Below are positions 35,091-40,688 of a DNA stretch of 40,688 nucleotides, one piece after another (the first letter of the stretch is position 1; each line of letters opens with the position of its first letter). The stretch covers positions 1-40,688 of the forward strand of contig CADCHE010000018.1 in NCBI GenBank assembly GCA_902801205.1, given 5' to 3'. The translations under genes were made by a program, and so were the position numbers. Under the pieces are notes generated by a model. It made no database searches. It saw only the letters and a program-made list of their open reading frames with translations, and had not been told where the DNA came from. The DNA is from an uncultured Bacteroidia bacterium (GTDB lineage: Bacteria; Bacteroidota; Bacteroidia; Bacteroidales; UBA932).

Positions 35091-36842
35091 ATGATAAAGA
35101 CACTTTTAGGGCAGGTGGGCCGCTACCGGACCGCCGCCCTGCTCACGCCGGTCTGGACGGCAGCCGAGGTCGTGATGGGGGTGCTCATCCCCTATGTCAC
35201 CGCCTCGCTGATCGACAAAGGCATCGGGAGCGGCGACATGCACAACGTCCTGCGCTACGGCGGGGAGATGCTGCTGATCGCCTGCTTCAGCCTGTTGTTC
35301 GGCATCCTCGCCGGGCGTTTTGCAGCCTATTCCTCGACGGGACTGGCTGCGAACCTGCGCGAGGCGATGTATGCTTCCATCCAGCGGTTTTCGTTTTCCG
35401 ACATCGACAAGTTCTCTACGGCCGGTCTCGTGACGCGGATGACCACGGACGTGAGCAACATCCAGAGCGCTTTCCAGATGCTGCTGCGGACGAGTTTCCG
35501 CGCTCCGTTGAACATGGTGACGAGCCTTTTCATGTGCTTTTTCATCAACGCCCGGCTGAGCCTCATCTTCCTGGTGGCGATGGTCGTCCTCAGTACGGCG
35601 CTTTTCCTCCTGATCCGCCGTGCCTCCCGTCTTTTCGTCCAGATCTTCGAGAAGTACGATGCCCTGAACGCCGTCGTCCAGGAGAACGTGTCGGCGATCC
35701 GGGTCGTGAAGGCGTTCGTCCGCGAAGACCACGAAATGAGCAAGTTCGACAAGGCGGCCCTTTCGCTCTACACCCTGAACGTCCGGGCGGAGAGCCTGAT
35801 GGCGCTGAACCACCCGGTCCTGAACATCGTGGTGTACGGCTGCATCATCGCCCTCTCCTGGTTCGGCGCCCACTACGTCGTGGAGGGCTCCTTGACGACG
35901 GGGCAGCTGACCTCGCTTTTCACCTACATCATGACGATTATGTCTTCGCTGATGATGCTGTCGATGATCTTCGTCCAGCTGACGATGAGCGTTGCCAGCG
36001 GGAAGCGGATCGCCGAGGTGATCGAGGAGGAGCCCGACATGGCCGATCCGGCCGATCCGGTACGGACCGTGCCGGGCGGGCAGATCGATTTCAACCATGT
36101 CTATTTTACTTATAAGAAAGGTGGAGATAACGCACTTGAAGATATTGATATCCATATAAAAGAAGGTGAGACAATCGGTGTGATCGGCGGTACCGGCAGC
36201 GGCAAGTCCACCCTCGTTACGCTGATCTCCCGCCTGTACGATGTTTCGGAAGGGAGCGTGCAGGTCGGCGGCATCGATGTCCGCGACTATTCCATGGAAG
36301 TCCTGCGCAACCAGGTGGCGACCGTGCTGCAGAAGAGCACGCTGTTCTCCGGCACCATCCTCGACAACCTGCGCTGGGGCAAGGAAGATGCGACGGAGGA
36401 GGAATGTATCGAGGCCTGCCGGATGGCCTGTGCGGACGGATTCATCGAATCTTTCCCGGACGGCTACCATACTGTCATCGAGCAGGGCGGAACGAACGTT
36501 TCCGGGGGACAGCGGCAGCGCCTTTGCATCGCCCGCGCCCTGCTGAAGCGTCCCAAGGTACTGATCCTGGACGACTCCACTTCTGCAGTGGACACGGCCA
36601 CGGATGCCCGGATCCGCGAGATGTTCGCCCGCCGGATCCCCGGGATGACGCGCATCATCGTCTCGCAGCGCATCCTGTCCATCCGTGACGCCGACCGGAT
36701 CATCGTCATGGACAACGGCCGCGTCAATGGCTTCGACACGCACGAGAACCTGCTGCGCGACAATGCGATCTACCAGGATATCTATGAAATGCAGACCTCG
36801 GGTGCCGAGGGCGATTTCGATGAGAAGGAGGCAATGAGATGA
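35091..36842 (+). CDS. Heterodimeric ABC exporter, subunit with degenerate ATP site
   Basis: 583 residues from the ATG at 35091; the ATG at 35085 is possible and a TTG at 35076 lies in the promoter box. Six membrane helices fill about 15-300. The nucleotide-binding domain has Walker A GGTGSGKST (366-374) and signature VSGGQRQ. However, Walker B reads LILDDS, with Asp495 where the catalytic Glu belongs, and the switch His is replaced by Gln526 (VSQRIL). This is the pattern of the TM287/YheI-type half of heterodimeric exporters, where one ATP site binds but does not split ATP. A stretch near 36103-36180 is markedly AT-rich. It is coupled by ATGA to the partner gene. Confidence 0.92.
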   Translation: MIKTLLGQVGRYRTAALLTPVWTAAEVVMGVLIPYVTASLIDKGIGSGDMHNVLRYGGEMLLIACFSLLFGILAGRFAAYSSTGLAANLREAMYASIQRFSFSDIDKFSTAGLVTRMTTDVSNIQSAFQMLLRTSFRAPLNMVTSLFMCFFINARLSLIFLVAMVVLSTALFLLIRRASRLFVQIFEKYDALNAVVQENVSAIRVVKAFVREDHEMSKFDKAALSLYTLNVRAESLMALNHPVLNIVVYGCIIALSWFGAHYVVEGSLTTGQLTSLFTYIMTIMSSLMMLSMIFVQLTMSVASGKRIAEVIEEEPDMADPADPVRTVPGGQIDFNHVYFTYKKGGDNALEDIDIHIKEGETIGVIGGTGSGKSTLVTLISRLYDVSEGSVQVGGIDVRDYSMEVLRNQVATVLQKSTLFSGTILDNLRWGKEDATEEECIEACRMACADGFIESFPDGYHTVIEQGGTNVSGGQRQRLCIARALLKRPKVLILDDSTSAVDTATDARIREMFARRIPGMTRIIVSQRILSIRDADRIIVMDNGRVNGFDTHENLLRDNAIYQDIYEMQTSGAEGDFDEKEAMR

Positions 36843-38761
36843 GCAATGCACCGGGTATGAAGATGAGGGACGGCGGCCCGCGCGGCGCCGGCCTCTCCAG
36901 GGAAGACTTGAAGAAGGGCCTCGGGCGCGGCTCCACCGTGTGGCGCCTTTTCGGCCTGATCTGGAAGGAGCACAAGTTCCGCCTGGGACTCGTCGTGGTC
37001 TGTATCGTCGTCTCCTCCCTGACGACGCTTGCCTCGTCCCTGTTCACGCGGACGCTGATCGACGACTACATTACGCCCATGCTCGGGGCGGCGACCCACG
37101 ACTACGCACCGCTACTGCGCGTGCTCGTGAAACTGGGGGCCGTGCTCCTGACGGGGGTGGCCGCATCGTACGCCTACAACCTGATCATGATCCACGTGGG
37201 GCAGGGAACGATGAAGAAGCTCCGTGACGACCTCTTCGCCCACATGGAAACCCTGCCTTTGCGCTACTTCGATTCCCACGCGCACGGGGCCGTCATGTCT
37301 GTCTACACCAACGATGTGGACACGCTCCGGCAGGTCATCGGCAATACGCTCCCGCGCCTGTTTCAGTCGCTGGTCACCATTGTCGCCACCCTGACGTCCA
37401 TGGTCGTCCTTTCGCTGCCCCTGACCGGTATCTCCCTCCTGCTGGCCGCCCTGACGTTCTTCGTGACGACGCGGCTGGGCAAACTGTCGAAGAAGTACTT
37501 TTCCGCCCGCCAGGAAAACCTGGGCAAGGTGAACGGTTTCATCGAGGAGATGGTGTCCGGGCAGCGGGTCGTCAAGGTCTATTGCCACGAGCGGCAGGCG
37601 AGCGAGCAGTTCTCCGTCCTCAACGAGGCGCTGCGTTCCAGCGTCTACGACGCCAACCGGATCGGCAACATCATCATGCCGATCAACAGCAACATCGGCA
37701 ACTTCGGCTACGTCCTGCTGGCGATCGCCGGCGCCGTCATCGCCCTGGAAGGCGGGCCGCTCACCCTGGGCTCGCTGGTCGCCTTCCTGACGCTGCACAA
37801 GAACTTCACCCGGCCGATCTCCAACATCTCGAACGAGATCAACGCGCTGGCGATGGCTTCGGCGGGTACGGACCGCGTCTACGCCATGCTGGATGAGCCT
37901 TCGGAGGTTGATAACGGAAATGTTACATTGTGTAACGTAAATGTTTCTTCTGTTGGAAATCATGAAGAAACAACGGAAAGAACGGGGGCATGGGCTTGGA
38001 AGGATCCACAGCGGGAGGTGCTGGCCCCCTTGCGTGGGGAAGTCAGCCTGAAGGACGTCGACTTCAGCTATACGGCCGAAAAACAGGTGCTGTACGATAT
38101 CAATCTGACGGCCTATCCGGGGCAGAAAATCGCCTTCGTCGGCGGGACGGGAGCCGGCAAGACGACCATCACGAACCTGATCAACCGCTTCTATGAAATC
38201 CAGGACGGGGTCATCACGTTCGACGGTTTCGACGTGCGTGACATCCGGAAATCTTCACTGCGCGCCAGTCTCGGTATGGTGTTGCAGGAGACGAAGCTTT
38301 TCTCCGGCACAGTGCTGGAGAACATCCGCTACGGCCGCCTGGATGCGACGGACGAAGAATGCATCGCCGCGGCCCGGCTGGTCTATGCCGACCCGTTCAT
38401 CCGCCGTTTGCCGGCGGGTTACAGGACGGTGCTGGCCGCAGACGGCGGCAACCTTTCGCAGGGGGAGCGGCAGCTGCTGGCCATCGCCCGCGCCGCCGTT
38501 GCCAATCCGCCCGTCCTGATCCTGGACGAAGCGACCTCCTCCATCGATACGCGCACCGAGCGGCTGATCCAGAAGGGGATGGATTCCCTGATGAAGGGGC
38601 GGACGACTTTTGTCATCGCCCACCGGCTGTCGACGGTCCAGAATGCTGACTATATCATGGTTCTGGACCAGGGCCGGATCATCGAACGTGGCAAGCATGC
38701 TGAGCTGCTGGCTTTGCAGGGCAAGTATTATGAACTCTATACGGGAAACCAGATTGTATGA
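36839..38761 (+). CDS. Heterodimeric ABC exporter, subunit with canonical ATP site
   Basis: 640 residues. The membrane domain lies at about 35-340. The nucleotide-binding domain has Walker A GGTGAGKTT (Lys441), a complete Walker B LILDEAT (Glu564) and the switch His595 (IAHRL). Its signature is the altered NLSQGER instead of LSGGQ, which complements the degenerate site of the partner subunit, as in TM288/YheH-type pairs. Between the two domains a linker of about 35 residues (VDNGNVTLCNVNVSSVGNH...) is encoded by AT-rich DNA (37905-37980) unlike its surroundings and looks like an insertion. Family knowledge: export of lipids, drugs or peptides; the cargo is unknown. Both ends overlap neighbours by 4 bases. 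Confidence 0.92.
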   Translation: MSNAPGMKMRDGGPRGAGLSREDLKKGLGRGSTVWRLFGLIWKEHKFRLGLVVVCIVVSSLTTLASSLFTRTLIDDYITPMLGAATHDYAPLLRVLVKLGAVLLTGVAASYAYNLIMIHVGQGTMKKLRDDLFAHMETLPLRYFDSHAHGAVMSVYTNDVDTLRQVIGNTLPRLFQSLVTIVATLTSMVVLSLPLTGISLLLAALTFFVTTRLGKLSKKYFSARQENLGKVNGFIEEMVSGQRVVKVYCHERQASEQFSVLNEALRSSVYDANRIGNIIMPINSNIGNFGYVLLAIAGAVIALEGGPLTLGSLVAFLTLHKNFTRPISNISNEINALAMASAGTDRVYAMLDEPSEVDNGNVTLCNVNVSSVGNHEETTERTGAWAWKDPQREVLAPLRGEVSLKDVDFSYTAEKQVLYDINLTAYPGQKIAFVGGTGAGKTTITNLINRFYEIQDGVITFDGFDVRDIRKSSLRASLGMVLQETKLFSGTVLENIRYGRLDATDEECIAAARLVYADPFIRRLPAGYRTVLAADGGNLSQGERQLLAIARAAVANPPVLILDEATSSIDTRTERLIQKGMDSLMKGRTTFVIAHRLSTVQNADYIMVLDQGRIIERGKHAELLALQGKYYELYTGNQIV

Positions 38762-39201
38762 CGAAGCTGGAAAGATATGATGCGGTGTTCGCGCAGGTGG
38801 AGGCGCTCTGCCGCGGCGAGGAGGACTGGGTCGCCTTGTGGGCGAACGCGGCGGCGGTGCTTCATGCCGCCTTCGGATGGTGGTGGACCGGTTTCTACCG
38901 GGTGGTCGGGGAGGAACTGGTGCTGGGGCCGTTCCAGGGTCCCGTGGCGTGCATCCGCATTCCGTTCGGCAGGGGTGTCTGCGGTACGGCGTGGAAAGAG
39001 GACCGGACGGTGGTCGTTCCCGATGTGGAGCAGTTTCCGGGGCACATCGCCTGCAGCAGTGCGTCGCGCAGCGAGATTGTCGTGCCGTTGCGGCGTGAGG
39101 GCCGTGTGGTGGCCGTCCTGGACATCGACAGCCGCGACCTGGCCGCTTTCGATGACGTGGACGCTGCCAGCCTGGAGCGCATCGCCGCCCTGCTCGCCTG
39201 A
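38758..39201 (+). CDS. Free methionine-(R)-sulfoxide reductase (fRMsr, GAF domain)
   Basis: 147 residues, one GAF domain. The three conserved cysteines are Cys65 (VACIRI), Cys75 (GVCGTA) and Cys99 (GHIACSSAS), with the same spacing (10 and 24) as Cys84, Cys94 and Cys118 of the E. coli enzyme. SRSEIVVP and VLDIDS are also typical. Family knowledge: it reduces free methionine-R-sulfoxide using thioredoxin. It starts inside the stop of the ABC gene (ATGA), so it is translated from the same mRNA. Why an exporter and a methionine repair enzyme share a transcript is not clear; a link to oxidative stress is possible. Confidence 0.93.
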   Translation: MTKLERYDAVFAQVEALCRGEEDWVALWANAAAVLHAAFGWWWTGFYRVVGEELVLGPFQGPVACIRIPFGRGVCGTAWKEDRTVVVPDVEQFPGHIACSSASRSEIVVPLRREGRVVAVLDIDSRDLAAFDDVDAASLERIAALLA

Positions 39202-39255
39202 GCCGGGCCCTTTCCCGCCGTCCCGGCCTCTGTGTCCGGTTTCTTATCCGCCGCT

Positions 39256-39393
39256 CCGGCCTCCTTGGAAAGCCCAACTTGCACTTCGTGCATCCCTGTC
39301 CGGGCGAATGGGCGGCCGCCTTTCGGTGTCGGAAAGCCCAACTTGCACTTCGTGCATCCCTATCCGGGCGAATGGGCTTTCCAAGGAGGCCGG
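39256..39393. repeat. Two 47-bp direct repeats framed by a 20-bp inverted repeat
   Basis: Copies at 39267-39313 and 39331-39377 differ at a single base (G or A at copy position 32) and are separated by 17 bases, giving a 64-base period. Each contains a TGCAC-TTC-GTGCA stem-loop inside a GCCCA...TGGGC outer stem. The whole unit is bounded by a perfect 20-bp inverted repeat (39256-39275 and 39374-39393, core CTCCTTGGAAAGCCC). The design resembles REP/BIME or MITE-like intergenic elements. No transposase is near. Confidence 0.8.
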
Positions 39394-39589
39394 GCCGGCG
39401 GGTGTCCCATATCGCCCGCCACATGGGCGCTGCCCAATAACGTGATGATAATGAGGGAAATAGCACACCTCCTTGTTCCGGAATCAAATGAAGTAAAAGG
39501 TGGAATATGCTGGCAATTAAATCGTAAACCGACAGCGTGATTGTCCCGCGATGGCGCAGCACGGAATCGATGGATCGGAGCGCCGCCCG

Positions 39590-39658
39590 CCATGCCGCCG
39601 GGAGCACCATACTGCCGGGGAGGACCATGTTGTCGGAAGCGCCATATTGCCGGGAGGG
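39590..39658. repeat. Four degenerate 17-18-bp tandem repeats
   Basis: Units begin at 39590, 39607, 39625 and 39642 and follow CCATxxTGCCGGGAGGx with several changes (CCATGCCGCCGGGAGCA, CCATACTGCCGGGGAGGA, CCATGTTGTCGGAAGCG, CCATATTGCCGGGAGGG). There is no three-base periodic reading frame across them (17, 18, 17), which argues against a coding repeat. Confidence 0.55.
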
Positions 39659-39698
39659 AAGGTCGCTCCATGAAATCGGCCCTGGAGGGGATTTCCGC

Positions 39699-39792
39699 TG
39701 TCGCGACCTCAGCGAATTGGGCGGGACAAGGCTGTTTCAGCCAGGTCGCGACAGGTTTTCGGCCGCACAGGGCATTCCGGGTGTCGCGACCT
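39699..39792. repeat. Three copies of an 11-mer around GTCGCGAC
   Basis: TGTCGCGACCT occurs at 39699-39709 and 39782-39792, and inverted as AGGTCGCGACA at 39743-39753. The centre-to-centre distances are 44 and 39 bases. A small hairpin GCTG-TTT-CAGC (39731-39741) lies just before the inverted copy. These could be protein-binding sites or the pairing ends of small repeat elements. Confidence 0.6.
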
Positions 39793-39958
39793 CCGGAATA
39801 TAAGGATGCAGCATTGCTCGCCATGCTGCCTGAAAAAGGCGGGGATGAGATGCTGCCATCCGGATGGAAAGTGAATCAGCCGCTCCAGGGCCGCCCGGCG
39901 TGGCAGATGAATGTCATCCGATCTTCATCCGGTCCCGGCGAAAGACATTCCTTTTTTC

Positions 39959-39966
39959 TATATTTG
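39959..39966 (+). promoter_or_regulatory. TAnnTTTG promoter box for small secreted protein
   Basis: TATATTTG on the plus strand, ending 19 bases before the ATG at 39986. It marks the switch from GC-rich repeats to AT-rich coding DNA. Confidence 0.6.
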
Positions 39967-39985
39967 CAAAAACGAATTACACGAA

Positions 39986-40468
39986 ATGAAAGTGCAGTTT
40001 TTTTTAATACTAATCACATTGACTGTTTGTTGTCAATTAAATGCACAAACAGGAATTGGTGGAAATGAACGATACAATTCCTACGAGCAATGTATTTACG
40101 TTGATAATCTGGCCCAAGAATTAATTCCTGACATTTTTGTCGGAACCTATTACTGTAAACTTAAATCGTCAGGCTATAAAACTTCACAGTTCTTTGACAC
40201 CCTCCACAAAAGAAGAGAGTTGCATATTCGAACTAACCGGGCGAAAGACGGTTTTCTATTTGTGAATAAAAGCATTATGGACAAGATCGGATGTTTAAAG
40301 TGTGAGTTGGATAAAATGGAAGTTTCGTATGTATATAACAACAAGTCCGTAAGGACAAAGAAAGAAGTAAAGAGGGTACTTCGGTTAAGAGAAAAGTATA
40401 TCCAGCATGCAGCGATTACAATAGACGAGCATTTGGGGGTAATCGACGTTCATATTTTGACAAAATAG
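39986..40468 (+). CDS. Small secreted protein of unknown function
   Basis: 160 residues from the ATG at 39986. MKVQFFLILITLTVCCQLNAQ is a signal peptide with cleavage after NAQ; an extension to 39911 would run through the promoter box. The mature part is polar and Lys/Arg-rich, with paired-strand-like stretches (ELHIRTNRAKDGFLFVNKS, HAAITIDEHLGVIDVHILTK). I recognise no domain. Codons are AT-rich, unlike every gene to the left, which suggests recent acquisition or weak expression. Another exported reading frame follows 91 bases later, in DNA of the same character. Confidence 0.7.
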   Translation: MKVQFFLILITLTVCCQLNAQTGIGGNERYNSYEQCIYVDNLAQELIPDIFVGTYYCKLKSSGYKTSQFFDTLHKRRELHIRTNRAKDGFLFVNKSIMDKIGCLKCELDKMEVSYVYNNKSVRTKKEVKRVLRLREKYIQHAAITIDEHLGVIDVHILTK

Positions 40469-40559
40469 CCCCAACGGGACGCTTACACGAATACTCCATA
40501 TCTATTCTGTAAAAATGAAACAATCGTTGCCGCTATAAACAAGTTCGAAACCGCTGCTT

Positions 40560-40688
40560 ATGAAACGAAATGGAAACATGATCATCATGGGTAATGTAAA
40601 ATCATTATTCATCCTGTTATTTGCGTTCATCGCTTTCTCTTGTTCATCAAAACGCCCGGAACTGGATGAAAACATGGTGGACAACATC
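40560..40688 (+). CDS. Lipoprotein, N-terminal part only (runs off the window)
   Basis: In-frame ATGs occur at 40560, 40578 and 40587; the last gives the cleanest signal peptide, MGNVKSLFILLFAFIAFSCSS, with a lipobox cysteine. The mature start (SSKRPELDENMVDNI) is acidic. The frame stays open to the last base. It has AT-rich codons like the gene before it. The function cannot be told from 43 codons. Confidence 0.6.
   Translation, partial: MKRNGNMIIMGNVKSLFILLFAFIAFSCSSKRPELDENMVDNI

Larger units (their letters stand above)
39202..39985. other. 784-base stretch without a convincing gene, rich in repeats
   Basis: No reading frame here has a start signal, composition or motif like a gene. It contains three separate repeat families, listed separately, and a short AT-richer piece (39440-39540) with a 31-codon frame from 39445 to 39540 that I cannot assign. 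GC-rich echoes of CCGCCG..CCGGCCTC occur near 39214 and 39250. No terminator was recognised directly after the methionine sulfoxide reductase gene. The segment could be a graveyard of mobile repeats or a recombination-prone junction with the AT-rich DNA that follows. Confidence 0.6.

Noticed and set aside
39256-39393. CRISPR array
   Set aside because: Only two repeat copies, a single 17-base spacer, no cas genes, and the unit is enclosed in an inverted repeat. It is better explained as a small repeat element.
39232-39540. A 102-codon plus frame over the 47-bp repeats
   Set aside because: Because the repeat period is 64, the two repeat copies are read in different frames, so the peptide is not a real repeat protein. 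No ribosome-binding or promoter signal was seen.
39541-40068. A plus-strand frame of 175 codons through the repeats
   Set aside because: It crosses two repeat families and the TATATTTG promoter, lacks a start signal and conflicts with the well-supported secreted protein gene.

Overview
The window reads as a chromosomal segment of a GC-rich member of the Bacteroidales (Bacteroidota). Three things support this. Eleven TAnnTTTG promoter boxes (the Bacteroidota -7 element) sit just upstream of genes. Shine-Dalgarno sequences are weak or absent. The gene content is typical of the group: zapA-6S RNA-rny, a TGS/uridine kinase fusion, EttA, GH127/GH28/GH99-like secreted enzymes and many lipoproteins. 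No rRNA, tRNA, CRISPR array, transposase or phage gene was recognised, and there is no SusC/SusD pair.

Left part (1-6265, + strand): the end of one secreted GH71/GH99-like protein, two complete tandem paralogues of it, and a lipoprotein with a DUF5722-like clan GH-A barrel. They are almost contiguous and close at a palindromic terminator (6305-6334). Next comes a minus-strand core block (6376-10733): DsbD-like reductase, RNase Y, 6S RNA, ZapA and a ZapB-like coiled-coil protein. It is divergent from a CobW/COG0523 GTPase. 11957-17237 returns to carbohydrate-type proteins: two minus-strand lipoproteins and, divergent from them, a large GH28-like beta-helix protein. One of these lipoproteins shares its N-terminal domain with the DUF5722 protein 8 kb away, so the two carbohydrate clusters look like parts of one surface glycan system interrupted by core genes.

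Middle part (17451-28061): a minus-strand run of TGS-uridine kinase, EttA and methylglyoxal synthase; divergent from it a GH127-like lipoprotein and rubredoxin; then a minus-strand exported DUF362 protein with a thioredoxin-like protein; then a plus-strand run of membrane metallophosphoesterase, DjlA-like co-chaperone and Tat-type MBL hydrolase.

Right part (28065-39201): a long S9 peptidase, divergent from a phosphoglycolate-phosphatase-like HAD enzyme coupled to a CapA-like protein; a CPA2 antiporter with two RCK_C domains; and a tightly coupled operon of a heterodimeric ABC exporter (one degenerate and one canonical ATP site) and free-methionine-R-sulfoxide reductase. From 39202 to 39985 there is no convincing gene. 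This stretch holds three different repeat families (47-bp direct repeats framed by a 20-bp inverted repeat, a degenerate 17-18-bp tandem array, and three copies of an 11-mer around GTCGCGAC). The last 700 bases are AT-rich and encode two small exported proteins of unknown function, a likely foreign or fast-evolving segment.

The most interesting items are the repeat cluster at 39.2-39.8 kb, the mutually exclusive hairpins between 6S RNA and rny, the split glycan loci sharing an N-terminal domain, the AT-rich patches in the ABC transporter genes, and the repeated pattern of promoters lying almost on top of start codons. No clearly new defence or mobile system was seen.
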